Shown: positions 1-9,259, counted from the stretch's first letter. The stretch: 64,000 nt of DNA from Rodentibacter genomosp. 2 (GCA_001999425.1 MLHP01000026.1:1-64000); one strand, 5' to 3'. Program-made: numbers and translations. Notes: generated by a model from the letters alone, not told the origin.

Positions 1-269
1 GCGGTTACTTCTAATACAAAAAACTCAAGGAGCTTTTTCTGTATGGATTTCTTTAATTTACAATGAGTTATCTTCATTTTTGTAGAATAACATACTAGCT
101 AATATACGTCAGCCCCTTAAATAAAATTCTTTTTTCATAGATAAAAAATTGTGTCTTTTATAGGCAGATCCCAGCAGATTTGTTATTTATTTGCAATAAA
201 ACAGCAGTATAAATAAAAAGAAGCTTTTGCGATCTTACAGTAGCAGATTTTTACGAAAAACTTCAAATT
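1..269. other. left-edge intergenic sequence, no gene seen
   Basis: This AT-rich stretch holds no credible reading frame or tRNA. Its first bases (gcggtt) look like the end of an uptake signal cut by the window edge. It is probably the 5' or 3' flank of a gene lying outside the window. Confidence 0.5.
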
Positions 270-292
270 TAAAGCCCGTTAAAACGGGCTTT
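270..292 (-). terminator. terminator after mutM
   Basis: The sequence AAAGCCCG TTAAAA CGGGCTTT forms an 8-bp GC-rich stem directly after the mutM stop. Downstream of the stem on the minus strand there is only a short, imperfect T tract, so it is a plausible rather than strong intrinsic terminator. It could work in both directions. Confidence 0.65.
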
Positions 293-309
293 AAAATAGA
301 GATAAGTGT

Positions 310-1125
310 TTATTTTTTCTTCTGGCAATGCGGACAAATATAACTATTGCGTTGTCCAATAATTAAACTTTCAATTTTTGTACCGCACTTTGGACAAGGT
401 TTATCTTTGTTACCATATACTAATAATTCTTGTGCGAAATAGCCGGGGCGGCCATCCGGTTGTAAAAAATCTTTGAGTGTTGTTCCCCCCTGTTGTATTG
501 CTTTTTCTAACACGGATTTGATCGTGTCCACTAATAATATGCATTGTTTTCGAGTGAGATTTGCAGTCACTTTTTGTGGATGTAATCCGCATAAAAATAA
601 ACTTTCATTGGCGTAAATATTACCGACACCGACAACAATGGCATTATCCATTAAGAAAGTCTTAAGTGCGGTCAATTTTTTACGGGATTTTTTGAAGAGA
701 TATTCAGCGTTAAACTCATTGGAAAGTGGTTCAGGGCCAAGTTTCAAAAAAAGATGAAATTCGTCAAGATTTTCTGTCCATAGCCATGCGCCAAATCGGC
801 GGGGATCGTTATAGCGTAATAATTTCCCGTTATTCATGATAATATCTAGGTGATCATGTTTATCAATGGGGCTGTCGTGTGGCACAACTCGAAGTGATCC
901 GGACATACCTAAATGCCCGATGATATAGCCTTGTTCTGTATGGATAATAAGATATTTTGCCCGACGTGAGAGTTCTAGAATTTTCACATTGGTCAGTTCC
1001 ATTAGTTCAGGTGAAACAGCCCAGCGTAATTTCGGTTGGCGGACAGTTATTTTTTCAATAATAAAACCTGTTAAATAGGGGCTTATACCACGTAGTGCAG
1101 TTTCAACTTCAGGTAATTCCGGCAT
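310..1125 (-). CDS. mutM: formamidopyrimidine-DNA glycosylase (MutM/Fpg)
   Basis: This base-excision repair enzyme removes 8-oxoguanine and formamidopyrimidines and nicks the abasic site. The 271-residue protein has the family length. It begins MPELPEVE, where Pro2 is the catalytic nucleophile after Met removal and Glu3 and Glu6 are the conserved acids. An H2TH region with VGNIYANE lies near residues 165-175. The C-terminus is a zinc finger with CPKC and CPHC pairs and ends in KKK. It lies downstream of rpmG on the same strand but is separated from it by a strong terminator, so it probably has its own promoter. Confidence 0.97.
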   Translation of the reverse strand: MPELPEVETALRGISPYLTGFIIEKITVRQPKLRWAVSPELMELTNVKILELSRRAKYLIIHTEQGYIIGHLGMSGSLRVVPHDSPIDKHDHLDIIMNNGKLLRYNDPRRFGAWLWTENLDEFHLFLKLGPEPLSNEFNAEYLFKKSRKKLTALKTFLMDNAIVVGVGNIYANESLFLCGLHPQKVTANLTRKQCILLVDTIKSVLEKAIQQGGTTLKDFLQPDGRPGYFAQELLVYGNKDKPCPKCGTKIESLIIGQRNSYICPHCQKKK

Positions 1126-1154
1126 AATTGAGCTCTCTAATAAATTTTTTGTAC

Positions 1155-1182
1155 AAAAAAACCCGAGCGATGTCGGGCTTTT
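1155..1182 (-). terminator. terminator after rpmBG
   Basis: The inverted repeat CCCGA-gcgatg-TCGGG is flanked by A and T runs (aaaaaaaCCCGA...TCGGGcttttt). It sits 15 bases past the rpmG stop and just upstream of mutM, so it separates the two units. Confidence 0.8.
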
Positions 1183-1196
1183 TCAAATCTGCAAAA

Positions 1197-1367
1197 TTAT
1201 TTGATTTTTGCTTCTTTATAGATAACGTGTTTACGTACTACCGGATCAAATTTTTTGATTTCCATTTTTTCAGGCATGTTACGTTTGTTTTTATCGGTTG
1301 TGTAGAAGTGACCGGTCTCTGCAGTAGAAACTAAACGGATTTTCTCACGAGCGCCTTTCGCTGCCAT
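1197..1367 (-). CDS. rpmG: 50S ribosomal protein L33
   Basis: This is a 56-residue large-subunit ribosomal protein, the usual length for gamma-proteobacteria. The translation starts [20 protein letters not shown] and continues with the typical FYTTDKNKR and a C-terminal [18 protein letters not shown]. An AAGGAGC ribosome-binding site precedes the ATG. It follows rpmB by 16 bases in one unit, the standard rpmB-rpmG pair. The protein lacks the zinc-binding Cys pairs seen in some L33 paralogues, so it is the zinc-independent type. Confidence 0.97.
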
Positions 1368-1383
1368 GTCTTAGCTCCTTTTA

Positions 1384-1620
1384 TTAGATTTTTTCGCCAC
1401 GAGCACGGATTTCAGCTAACACTGCATCAATGCCTTTTTTATCAATAATACGCATACCTTTTGCTGTTAAGCGCAAAGTTACGAAACGGTTTTCACTTTC
1501 AACCCAAAAACGGTGAGTGTGAAGGTTTGGAAGAAAACGACGACGTGTCGCATTCATTGCGTGTGAGCGGTTATTACCCACAGCTGGACGCTTGCCTGTT
1601 ACTTGACAAACTCTAGACAT
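1384..1620 (-). CDS. rpmB: 50S ribosomal protein L28
   Basis: This 78-residue ribosomal protein begins [20 protein letters not shown], the family N-terminus. An in-frame ATG four codons upstream would add MEII. The internal ATG is preferred because the GGAGA ribosome-binding site is correctly spaced from it and because L28 proteins start MSR. It is the first gene of the rpmBG unit, behind a strong promoter and a leader of about 120 bases. Confidence 0.97.
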   Translation of the reverse strand: MSRVCQVTGKRPAVGNNRSHAMNATRRRFLPNLHTHRFWVESENRFVTLRLTAKGMRIIDKKGIDAVLAEIRARGEKI

Positions 1621-1776
1621 AATAATCTCCAATAATTAAATATAAGCTCGAGCTTACGGTTCGGATTGCTCTAAATCTGGCTTAACCAAATTTGCTGCCT
1701 CGTCAGGTCGCGCAAATCCGACCCGCTTACTATATTAAAGGTGGCAGATTATACTGACTTTATTTCCATTTCTCAA
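1621..1776 (-). promoter_or_regulatory. rpmB promoter and structured leader
   Basis: On the minus strand TTGAGA (1771-1776) and TATAAT (1748-1753) are 17 bases apart, a near-consensus sigma-70 promoter. The roughly 120-base leader that follows contains a perfect 14-base palindrome, TAAGCTCGAGCTTA (1643-1656), and a GTCG/CGAC-type hairpin further upstream. Such structure before a ribosomal-protein gene suggests feedback control, but no specific ligand site is recognisable. Confidence 0.7.
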
Positions 1777-1832
1777 GCATAAATACGATTTTCCTAAGGG
1801 AGTGGAAAGAAAAGTAGTGGTTTTTATGAGAA

Positions 1833-2495
1833 TTAAAGGAAATTATGCTCGGCAAAGGAATAACAATCGTCTTTTCCCACGATGAAATGATCGAGAACGC
1901 GAATTTCCATTAATTCCGCCGCCTCACAAATTTTTTGTGTGACGAGTTGATCTGAATGGCTAGGTTCTGCTACTCCTGAAGGATGGTTATGCACCAAAAT
2001 GAGCGCTGCAGCATTGCAATAAAGTGCCTCTTTGATTATTTCACGTGGATATACGTTTGCTACATTAATTGTGCCTAAAAATAACCGCTCTTTTTTAATG
2101 AGCCTGTGTTGATTGTCTAAAAATAACACCATAAAAATTTCACGTTCTTCGTGTTGTAACTCAATTCTTAAATAGAGTCTGACTGTCTCCGGGTCAGTAA
2201 AAATTTGTGAATGAAGCATTTCTTGTTTAAGGTAGCGCTTGGTCATTTCGGTAGTCGCTTGGAGTTGAATAAATTGCGTAATACCTAAACCTTTCATTGC
2301 ACAAAAAGAAATTTGATCGGCTGAAAGCAGTGCACGAAGCGAGCCAAAATGCTCAATGACTTGTTTTGAAAGTTGCAGAACGGGACAGCCTTTTATGCCG
2401 GTACGTAAGAAAATTGCTAAGAGTTCTTGGTCTGAAAGAGTGGCGGCTCCATATTTTAATAACTTTTCGCGCGGCATAAGTTGGTGAATTTCCAT
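1833..2495 (-). CDS. radC: RadC family JAB-domain protein
   Basis: This 220-residue protein has a helix-hairpin-helix region in the first 90 residues (LSDQELLAIFLRTG, AMKGLGITQF). A RadC/JAB metalloprotease-like fold follows, with the metal motif HNHPSGVAEPSHSD near residues 170-184. The true function of RadC is unsettled: the old recombinational-repair assignment in E. coli is doubtful, and related proteins are linked to competence in some bacteria. It is transcribed away from coaBC, as in other gamma-proteobacteria. Confidence 0.93.
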   Translation of the reverse strand: MEIHQLMPREKLLKYGAATLSDQELLAIFLRTGIKGCPVLQLSKQVIEHFGSLRALLSADQISFCAMKGLGITQFIQLQATTEMTKRYLKQEMLHSQIFTDPETVRLYLRIELQHEEREIFMVLFLDNQHRLIKKERLFLGTINVANVYPREIIKEALYCNAAALILVHNHPSGVAEPSHSDQLVTQKICEAAELMEIRVLDHFIVGKDDCYSFAEHNFL

Positions 2496-2670
2496 TGGTT
2501 TACCTTATATCAATAAAAATCTCCCAGATTTTGACCGCTCTTCTATGATTTGACTATTTAGGCGTATAAATACTGCGTAGCGGATCGCGAAAATAAAATT
2601 TTTTATTCAACTAAATTGAAGTAAAATACGCAAATTGTGGTTAACCACTAACAAATTAAACGGAGAGGAA

Positions 2671-3873
2671 ATGAAGCTAAGCGGAAAACGTATTGTTGTG
2701 GGAATAACGGGAGGAATTGCAGCGTATAAAACCATTGAGTTTATTCGCTTATTGCGTAAAGCTGAGGCTGAAGTCCGAGTGGTATTAACACCCGCTGCCG
2801 CAGAATTTGTTACACCACTGACTTTACAAGCCATTTCCGGTAATGCGGTCGCACAATCTTTACTTGACCCGCAGGCGGAACTTGCTATGGGGCATATTGA
2901 GCTTGCAAAATGGGCTGATGCAGTGATAATTGCGCCGGCTAGTGCGGATTTTATTGCTCGTTTTGCGGTGGGGATGGCAAATGATTTGCTTTCTACAATT
3001 TGTTTAGCAACCGATGCACCGATTTTTCTTGCTCCGGCAATGAATCAACAAATGTTCCGTCAACAAATCACTCAACAAAATTTGACTACACTTCAAGCGA
3101 GAGGCGTACAGATGATAGGTCCAAATAGCGGTTTTCAGGCTTGTGGTGATATGGGTGTAGGGCGGATGTCGGAGCCGATGGAAATATTTACAGCACTTTC
3201 GGTTTTTTTCACACAAAGCCAAGACTTACAAGGATTAAATGTGGTAATCACCGCAGGCCCGACTCGAGAAGCCATTGATCCTGTGCGTTATATTTCCAAT
3301 CATAGTTCCGGAAAAATGGGCTTTGCTATTGCAGAAAGTTTTGCGAAACGTGGGGCGAATGTAACATTAATTACAGGCCCTGTAAGTTTACTGACACCGA
3401 ATAATGTGACACGTATTGATGTGGTATCGGCGAAAGAAATGTGGCAAGTTTCCCTTGAAAATGCCGTTAAAAATCAGATTTTTATTGGCTGTGCGGCGGT
3501 GGCTGATTATCGTGTTGTGGATATTGCCGAACAGAAAATAAAAAAATCTGCTGAGGAAATGTTGCTTAAATTAGTTAAAAATCCGGATATTATTGCGGAT
3601 GTAGGGCATTTAACGAGAAATCGTCCTTTTACAGTGGGATTTGCAGCAGAAACACAAAATCTTGCTGATTATGCGAAGGAGAAACTAAAACGTAAAAATT
3701 TAGATATGATTTGTGCGAATGATGTATCTGGTGGGCAAGTGTTTAATGCAGATGACAATGCTTTACAGCTTTTTTGGAAAGAAGGGAGCATCACCCTTTC
3801 TTTTAAATCGAAAACTGAACTTGCAGCTGATTTAGTTGATGAGATCGTTAAACAATATCAAAAAACATTGTAA
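2671..3873 (+). CDS. coaBC: bifunctional phosphopantothenoylcysteine decarboxylase / phosphopantothenate-cysteine ligase
   Basis: This enzyme carries out two steps of coenzyme A synthesis: it joins 4'-phosphopantothenate to cysteine, then decarboxylates the product. The N-terminal FMN-dependent CoaC half shows [10 protein letters not shown], the APAMNQQM substrate clamp and the active Cys in [10 protein letters not shown]. The C-terminal CoaB half shows [19 protein letters not shown] and a KIKK segment. The start is the ATG behind GGAGAGGAA, giving 400 residues; an upstream ATG at 2635 would add 12 unlikely residues. dut follows after 49 bases, the usual coaBC-dut pairing. Confidence 0.96.
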   Translation: MKLSGKRIVVGITGGIAAYKTIEFIRLLRKAEAEVRVVLTPAAAEFVTPLTLQAISGNAVAQSLLDPQAELAMGHIELAKWADAVIIAPASADFIARFAVGMANDLLSTICLATDAPIFLAPAMNQQMFRQQITQQNLTTLQARGVQMIGPNSGFQACGDMGVGRMSEPMEIFTALSVFFTQSQDLQGLNVVITAGPTREAIDPVRYISNHSSGKMGFAIAESFAKRGANVTLITGPVSLLTPNNVTRIDVVSAKEMWQVSLENAVKNQIFIGCAAVADYRVVDIAEQKIKKSAEEMLLKLVKNPDIIADVGHLTRNRPFTVGFAAETQNLADYAKEKLKRKNLDMICANDVSGGQVFNADDNALQLFWKEGSITLSFKSKTELAADLVDEIVKQYQKTL

Positions 3874-3922
3874 TTTTTGACCGCACTTTATGTAAGAAAT
3901 AGAATTTCAAACGGAGTATAAA

Positions 3923-4378
3923 ATGAAAAAAATTGATGTAAAAATTTTAGATCAACGTATTGGAAAAGAATTTCCTTTACCTACTTACGCCACTGCGGGT
4001 TCTGCAGGCCTAGATTTGCGGGCGTTGATTGATGAAAGTTTTGAAATTCAGCCGAATGAAACAAAATTGATTCCGACAGGTTTATCCGTCTATATTGCGG
4101 ATCCGAATCTAGCTGCGATTGTTTTACCACGTTCCGGTTTAGGACATAAACATGGAATCGTGTTAGGAAATTTAGTGGGGTTGATTGATTCGGACTATCA
4201 AGGTCCATTGATGGTTTCCATGTGGAATCGAGGTTCTGAACCTTTTAAAATTGAAGTGGGTGATCGGATTGCGCAGTTGGTATTCGTTCCCGTAGTGCAG
4301 GCGGAATTCAATCTTGTTCAGGATTTTCAACAAACCGAGCGTGGTGAAGGCGGTTTCGGACATTCAGGCAAACAGTAA
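3923..4378 (+). CDS. dut: dUTP diphosphatase
   Basis: This trimeric enzyme hydrolyses dUTP to dUMP, keeping uracil out of DNA and feeding thymidylate synthesis. The 151-residue protein carries the five dUTPase motifs: AGLDLRA (1), PRSGLG (2), [17 protein letters not shown] (3), GDRIAQLVF (4) and the flexible C-terminal [10 protein letters not shown] (5). An ACGGAG ribosome-binding site precedes the ATG. The stop lies 3 bases before slmA, so the two are probably translated together. Confidence 0.97.
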   Translation: MKKIDVKILDQRIGKEFPLPTYATAGSAGLDLRALIDESFEIQPNETKLIPTGLSVYIADPNLAAIVLPRSGLGHKHGIVLGNLVGLIDSDYQGPLMVSMWNRGSEPFKIEVGDRIAQLVFVPVVQAEFNLVQDFQQTERGEGGFGHSGKQ

Positions 4379-4381
4379 CCT

Positions 4382-5038
4382 ATGATAGAAGAACAGTTAT
4401 CTTTATCCGGTGTTGATGAAATTGCACCGGAAGTAAAAATACCGAAAATTGAAAAACGTACCGTGAAAGAGCGTCGTCAGCAAGTATTAACGGTATTAAC
4501 CCATATGTTACATTCTGAGCGGGGAATGGAGCGTATGACTACTGCCCGTCTGGCACAGGAAGTTGGTGTATCGGAGGCTGCACTCTATCGTTATTTCCCA
4601 AGTAAAACAAAAATATTTGAAGCGTTAATTGAAAATATTGAAAGTAATTTATTGAGCCGAATCAATGCTTCTATACGTAATGAAACCAATACGCTGAATC
4701 GTGTACATGATATTTTACAGATGATTTTGGATTTTGCCCGTAAAAATCCCGGTTTCACACGTATTTTAACAGGGCATGCGTTAATGTTTGAAGGTGCGGA
4801 ATTACAGGCTCGTGTAGCAATGTTTTTTGATCGCCTTGAAATGCAATTTGTGAATATTCTACAAATGCGTAAATTACGGGAAGGGAAGGGATTTGCAGTG
4901 GATATTCGTATTATTGCCGCACATTTAGTGACCTTATGCGAGGGACAATTTATGCGTTATGTTCGAACGAATTTCCGTGTAACATCAAGCCAATCTTTTG
5001 AACAACAATGGCGTTTTATTGAACCTTTATTTGCCTAA
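4382..5038 (+). CDS. slmA: nucleoid occlusion factor SlmA
   Basis: SlmA is a TetR-family DNA-binding protein that blocks FtsZ ring assembly over the nucleoid. The 218-residue protein has its helix-turn-helix at about residues 55-82 ([20 protein letters not shown]), followed by the helical FtsZ-binding and dimerisation domain. The coaBC-dut-slmA order is the usual one. It has no strong ribosome-binding site of its own, consistent with coupling to dut. Confidence 0.95.
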   Translation: MIEEQLSLSGVDEIAPEVKIPKIEKRTVKERRQQVLTVLTHMLHSERGMERMTTARLAQEVGVSEAALYRYFPSKTKIFEALIENIESNLLSRINASIRNETNTLNRVHDILQMILDFARKNPGFTRILTGHALMFEGAELQARVAMFFDRLEMQFVNILQMRKLREGKGFAVDIRIIAAHLVTLCEGQFMRYVRTNFRVTSSQSFEQQWRFIEPLFA

Positions 5039-5059
5039 TTGACTTTCTTAAGGAAATAT

Positions 5060-5278
5060 ATGATTATTCCGTGGCAGAGTTTGGAATCCGAAACCCTTGA
5101 TAATATTGTTGAAAGTGTCATATTACGCGAGGGTACCGATTACGGAGCGGAAGAAATTCCACTTGCACGTAAAAAAGAACAATTATTAGAAAAAATCCGT
5201 AATGGAAGTGCGGTCATTGTTTGGTCAGAATTACATGAATCCATTGATATAAAAGATAAAATGGAGTTTTTGAAGTAG
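5060..5278 (+). CDS. YheU family protein (UPF0270)
   Basis: This 72-residue protein begins MIIPWQSLESETLDNIVESV and contains REGTDYG, hallmarks of the YheU/UPF0270 family, whose function is unknown. The start is the ATG behind TTAAGGAAAT; an earlier in-frame ATG would overlap the slmA stop region and lacks a ribosome-binding site. It lies between slmA and crp, apparently in one run of co-directional genes, as in H. influenzae. Confidence 0.9.
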   Translation: MIIPWQSLESETLDNIVESVILREGTDYGAEEIPLARKKEQLLEKIRNGSAVIVWSELHESIDIKDKMEFLK

Positions 5279-5297
5279 AAACTGCTAAGGAGTCAAT

Positions 5298-5969
5298 ATG
5301 TCAAATTACATTGATGCTGATATTGAAGTGGAACAATTGCAAGCTGAGCACCCAGCAAGAGATCCTGCTTTAGATTGGTTTTTGACACATTGCCATTTAC
5401 ATAAATACCCGGCAAAATCAACTTTGATTTATGCCGGAGAAGAGGCAACCACGCTTTATTATGTAATTAAAGGTACTGTGATGGTTTCAGCAAAAGATGA
5501 TGAAGGCAAAGAGATGATTTTAACTTATCTCGGTGCGGGTGAATTTTTTGGTGAGGCTGGTTTGTTTGATGAAGGATCAAAGCGTTCGGCTTGGGTAAAA
5601 ACTAAAACGCCTTGCGAGATTGCTGAAGTTTCTTATAAAAAGTATCGTCAATTAATCCAAATTAATCCTGAGATTTTAATGTTTTTAACTGCACAATTAG
5701 CACGTCGAGTGCAGAATACTTCTCGCCAAGTAAGTAATTTGGCATTTTTAGATGTTGCCGGACGTATTGCGCAAACGCTGATTAATCTTGCCAAACAACC
5801 TGAGGCAATGACCCATCCGGATGGTATGCAAATTAAAATTACCCGCCAAGAAATTGGGCAAATGGTCGGTTGTTCTCGTGAAACAGTAGGGCGTATTATC
5901 AAAATGCTTGAAGATCAAAATTTGATTTATGCCCATGGTAAAACTATAGTTGTTTACGGCGTAAGATAA
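5298..5969 (+). CDS. crp: cAMP receptor protein
   Basis: CRP is the global catabolite regulator; in Pasteurellaceae it also drives competence together with Sxy. The 223-residue protein has a cAMP-binding beta-roll with [10 protein letters not shown] and RSAWV, a long dimerisation helix and a C-terminal helix-turn-helix at about residues 180-205 ([20 protein letters not shown]). It is slightly longer than E. coli CRP at the N-terminus, as in H. influenzae. AAGGAG precedes the ATG. Candidate target sites in this window lie before dld and dprA. Confidence 0.97.
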   Translation: MSNYIDADIEVEQLQAEHPARDPALDWFLTHCHLHKYPAKSTLIYAGEEATTLYYVIKGTVMVSAKDDEGKEMILTYLGAGEFFGEAGLFDEGSKRSAWVKTKTPCEIAEVSYKKYRQLIQINPEILMFLTAQLARRVQNTSRQVSNLAFLDVAGRIAQTLINLAKQPEAMTHPDGMQIKITRQEIGQMVGCSRETVGRIIKMLEDQNLIYAHGKTIVVYGVR

Positions 5970-5974
5970 CGGAT

Positions 5975-6000
5975 AAAACCACTGAAAAGTGGTTTTTTAT
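5975..6000 (+). terminator. terminator after crp
   Basis: AAAACCACT-GAAA-AGTGGTTTTTT forms a 9-bp stem with a GAAA tetraloop and a T run, starting 5 bases past the crp stop. Confidence 0.9.
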
Positions 6001-6052
6001 AATGTAGGAAAAGTTTTTTGCATATTTAATATTCAAATAGATATACATTAAA

Positions 6053-6160
6053 TTGACAATGGGGGAAAAGGATTCTATTATACGCACATTCTTACAACGT
6101 GTAGGAATACAGGATTGGTCTCCTGAAAAGTGGCTTAAAAGGTTGAAAAACCTTTTTTAT
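6053..6160 (+). ncRNA. candidate small RNA with own promoter and terminator
   Basis: TTGACA (6053-6058) and TATTAT (6076-6081) are 17 bases apart, an almost perfect sigma-70 promoter, predicting a start near 6088. The transcript would contain the hairpin CAGGA-ttggtc-TCCTG (6110-6125). It would end at AAAAGGTT-gaaa-AACCTTTT plus TTAT (6137-6160), a Rho-independent terminator, giving an RNA of about 73 bases. The frame that could be read here has no recognisable protein. I do not recognise the RNA family. What is seen is the promoter, stem and terminator; that it is a regulatory RNA is inference. Confidence 0.5.
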
Positions 6161-6290
6161 TGTTTTATGTCGCGCAGACTAGAACACCTCCATGGTGAGC
6201 TAGGTAGAAATTCCGCAAGGATGCGTACAGTAAGCCACTTGCTGTTAAGACCAATTCTGCTTAGTTCACCACCCTAGAAATCGCCTAATT
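6161..6290 (+). ncRNA. candidate three-way-junction RNA upstream of narQ
   Basis: An outer stem GGTGAGCT (6194-6201) / AGTTCACC (6263-6270) encloses two hairpins: one closed by a GCAA tetraloop (TCC-GCAA-GGA, 6212-6221) and one of ACAGTAAG/CTTGCTGT (6227-6245). The two non-Watson-Crick pairs in these stems are G.U in plus-strand RNA but A.C on the other strand, and GCAA is a GNRA loop only on the plus strand, so plus-strand RNA is favoured. It could be part of a read-through transcript from 6053 or the leader of narQ. No known riboswitch class matched by eye. Confidence 0.4.
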
Positions 6291-6481
6291 CCTCCCCAAG
6301 TTTTATTCTCTCAAAGTTTCACCTGTCATAAATAACCCTAGGCATAGCTTTCTATCTTTAGTTTTTTTTATAAAGAAATACTATTCAATGGTTTGAACAG
6401 TATGTTAAGTCATTATTTTTTAGCTAACTAAAAACGCCCTTCTGTGAAAGTGGATTTTCACTTAAAAACCAGGGTATTTTT
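6291..6481 (+). other. narQ upstream region
   Basis: This AT-rich stretch contains two weak hairpins: TCTTTA/TAAAGA around a T-rich loop near 6355-6376, and GTGAAA-gtgga-TTTCAC near 6444-6460. No gene is visible. The narQ ribosome-binding site is weak (cagggtatttttatg). Confidence 0.4.
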
Positions 6482-8224
6482 ATGTTAAACTGGCACGAAT
6501 TTTTCTATAAAGGCATTCCAGTGCAGTTCACTCGTTCAGTTTCTTTACGTATTGCAAAATACCTTTCTCTTATCATTATTGCTGCAGGGGTTATTAGTTC
6601 TCTGAGTTTAGCGATTATGGCAAGTAATGAATCCGATGCTGAAGCGATTAACGTTTCCGGTTCATTGCGTATGCAAAGCTATCGTTTGTTGTACTTGATG
6701 GAAAAGCGGCCGGATACCGTTGAAAAAAATCTAGGTTTTTATGAAAAAAGTCTTCATGCCCCAAGTTTGGTGAATATTCAGCATCAATTATTTGCTCCCG
6801 ATGCGGTGAAACAATCGTACCAAACCATTCTTCAACGTTGGGCGGTTATGGAAAATTTTGCCCGACAAAATGATATTCAACAATATAGTCAAAATCTCAT
6901 GGATTATGTGAGTGAAGTGGACTATTTTGTGTTTGAATTGCAGCGTTTTAGTGAGCAAAAATGGCTTTTTGCGTTATCCGTATTATGTTTTTCGATGTTA
7001 CTCATTGTGGGGATGGTGTCTTATGTCATTTGGTTTACGCAACGTGAAGTGGTGAAACCGTTAAAATTGCTCACACAAGCCAGTATACAAGTACAAATGC
7101 GCCAGTTTAAGCATATTCCGCTTGATACGAAAAATGATAATGAGCTTGGTACGTTAGCACGCGTGTTCACGCAAATGTCAACAGAGTTGGGGAAATTGTA
7201 CTCACGTCTTGAAGATGCTGTGAATGAAAAAACACAAAAATTACGTCAAACCAACCGCTCTTTATCGACCCTCTACGAAAGCTCACAGTTACTTACTGTG
7301 AATGCAATTAATGATAAAATTCTTAGCCAAGTATTGCGCCAGATTTTTGTTAGTGAACATTTGAGCTATATTGAACTGGATATTTTGGGGGCAGAACATT
7401 GGGATATTGCATTAGGACAAAAAAATACGTATCAGAGTTTGGAAACGCAAGAATTGAAAGTAGAAAGTGAGACTCTGGGTGTACTTTCATGGCAAGCGGG
7501 ATTGCCTTGCCCCGATCCTCGGATGATGCAAAATTTGGTGCAAATGTTAGCACGAGCCTTGTATTTCCACAAAAATCAACGTCAGCAAGAACAACTTTTA
7601 TTAATGGAAGAACGATCAATTATTGCACGAGAGTTACATGATTCATTGGCTCAAGTATTATCTTTTTTACAGATCCAGCTTGCTTTATTGAAACATAATT
7701 TGAAGAAGAATGATGAAGCGGCACAACAGAAAAGTTTTGCTATTATTGATAATTTTGAACAAGCCCTTTCTAGCGGTTATGTGCAGCTGCGTGAGTTGTT
7801 GGCTACCTTCCGTCTAACCGTACAAGAAGCGAATTTACAACAAGCATTGGAACAAGTTGTTGATTCTTTGCGTCCGCAAACCAATATGCGAATGAGGGTA
7901 AATAGCCAACTCCCGTCACAAAGCTTAAATCCTCAGCAACTCGTCCATTTACTGCAAGTTGTACGTGAAGCTACTTTAAATGCGATCAAACATTCAAAAG
8001 GCACGATAATTGAAATTACTGCACATATCAATATGGAAGGAGAGTATGAAATTCTTATTCAGGATGATGGCATTGGCATTCCAAGTTTAGATGAACCGGA
8101 AGGTCATTATGGGTTAAATATTATGGCGGAACGTTGTGGTCAGCTTGATGCAGAATTAACCATTAGCCGCCGTGAACAGGGCGGTACACAAGTTAAAATC
8201 ACGTTGCCGCAAAAGTTATTTTAA
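6482..8224 (+). CDS. narQ: nitrate/nitrite sensor histidine kinase NarQ
   Basis: NarQ senses periplasmic nitrate and nitrite and phosphorylates the regulator NarP. The 580-residue protein has membrane segments at about residues 28-48 and 160-185. These flank a periplasmic sensor with the ligand P-box NVSGSLRMQSYR just after the first segment. HAMP, a central cysteine-containing region and a HisKA_3/HATPase module follow. The phosphorylated histidine is His386 in ARELHDSLAQ, and the ATP lid region reads HYGLNIMAERC. murB begins 9 bases after its stop, as I recall for H. influenzae. No response-regulator gene is adjacent. Confidence 0.95.
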   Translation: MLNWHEFFYKGIPVQFTRSVSLRIAKYLSLIIIAAGVISSLSLAIMASNESDAEAINVSGSLRMQSYRLLYLMEKRPDTVEKNLGFYEKSLHAPSLVNIQHQLFAPDAVKQSYQTILQRWAVMENFARQNDIQQYSQNLMDYVSEVDYFVFELQRFSEQKWLFALSVLCFSMLLIVGMVSYVIWFTQREVVKPLKLLTQASIQVQMRQFKHIPLDTKNDNELGTLARVFTQMSTELGKLYSRLEDAVNEKTQKLRQTNRSLSTLYESSQLLTVNAINDKILSQVLRQIFVSEHLSYIELDILGAEHWDIALGQKNTYQSLETQELKVESETLGVLSWQAGLPCPDPRMMQNLVQMLARALYFHKNQRQQEQLLLMEERSIIARELHDSLAQVLSFLQIQLALLKHNLKKNDEAAQQKSFAIIDNFEQALSSGYVQLRELLATFRLTVQEANLQQALEQVVDSLRPQTNMRMRVNSQLPSQSLNPQQLVHLLQVVREATLNAIKHSKGTIIEITAHINMEGEYEILIQDDGIGIPSLDEPEGHYGLNIMAERCGQLDAELTISRREQGGTQVKITLPQKLF

Positions 8225-8233
8225 GGAAATGCA

Positions 8234-9259
8234 ATGAAGAGTTTACAACCTTTTCACACCTTTCATATCTCAGCTAATGCGAATGAAATTGTTGAAGTAA
8301 AAAGTCTTGAACAGTTGAAACAGGCTTGGATTGAGGCAAAAGCTAAGAATCTTCCTGTGCTTTTTCTTGGGCAGGGGAGCAATATGCTTTTTGTCGAGGA
8401 TTTCAATGGGGTGGTTATCATCAATCGATTGTTGGGAATTACTCATGAACAAGATGAGCGTTTTCACTATCTCCATGTAAACGCCGGGGAAAATTGGCAT
8501 AATTTGGTGAGATATAGTCTTGAACAAGGCATTGGAGGGTTAGAAAATCTTGCACTGATTCCGGGCTGTGCGGGATCAGCACCGATTCAAAATATTGGCG
8601 CTTACGGTGTGGAATTTAAAGATGTTTGCCATTATGTTGATGTACTTGATTTAGCAACGGACAAACAATATCGATTAAGTACGGAAGAATGTGATTTTGG
8701 TTATCGGGAAAGTATTTTTAAGCACCGTTATCGGAATGATTACGTAATTACCGCGATAGGGTTGAAACTGTCAAAAAATTGGCAACCTGTATTGGAATAC
8801 GGTACGCTTGTGAATTTCGATAGGGAAAGGGTAACAGCAAAGGAAATATTTGATGAAGTTTGCCATATTCGCCAAAGTAAATTACCGAATCCTGATGAGT
8901 TTGGCAATGCGGGGAGTTTTTTTAAGAACCCGGTAGTGAATGCCGAACAGTTTGCCGAACTGCAAAAATTTAACGAAAATCTACCGCACTTTCCACAGCC
9001 TGATGGACATATAAAACTTGCTGCCGGTTGGTTAATTGATCAATGTAATCTTAAAGGCTTTAAAATCGGTGGTGCCTCAGTGCATAAAAAACAAGCATTG
9101 GTGCTGATTAATGAAAGCAATGCCATGGGACAAGATGTAGTGGATCTTGCACGTTATGTTCGTCGAACGGTAGCTGAAAAATTTGCTGTCTATCTCCAAC
9201 CGGAAGTTCGTTTTATCGGAGCAGAGGGAGAGATCGATAGTGAAAAGGCGATTACTTAA
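8234..9259 (+). CDS. murB: UDP-N-acetylenolpyruvoylglucosamine reductase
   Basis: MurB uses NADPH and FAD to form UDP-N-acetylmuramate, the second committed step of peptidoglycan synthesis. The 341-residue type I enzyme has the FAD-binding LGQGSNMLF segment, [16 protein letters not shown], the catalytic serine region NAGSFFKNP and a C-terminal QPEVRFIG carrying the catalytic Glu. AAGGAAA precedes the ATG. Its close spacing with narQ suggests a shared transcript although the functions are unrelated. Confidence 0.97.
   Translation: MKSLQPFHTFHISANANEIVEVKSLEQLKQAWIEAKAKNLPVLFLGQGSNMLFVEDFNGVVIINRLLGITHEQDERFHYLHVNAGENWHNLVRYSLEQGIGGLENLALIPGCAGSAPIQNIGAYGVEFKDVCHYVDVLDLATDKQYRLSTEECDFGYRESIFKHRYRNDYVITAIGLKLSKNWQPVLEYGTLVNFDRERVTAKEIFDEVCHIRQSKLPNPDEFGNAGSFFKNPVVNAEQFAELQKFNENLPHFPQPDGHIKLAAGWLIDQCNLKGFKIGGASVHKKQALVLINESNAMGQDVVDLARYVRRTVAEKFAVYLQPEVRFIGAEGEIDSEKAIT

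Noticed and set aside
6117..6125. CAGGAGACC on the minus strand, resembling the core of the cobalamin-riboswitch B12 box
   Set aside because: The rest of the riboswitch is absent, the match is only nine bases inside a simple hairpin, and the gene downstream on that strand is crp on the opposite strand.
6053..6277. A 74-codon open frame between crp and narQ
   Set aside because: It begins at the promoter's -35 box, crosses a terminator and a set of RNA hairpins, and its translation resembles nothing known.
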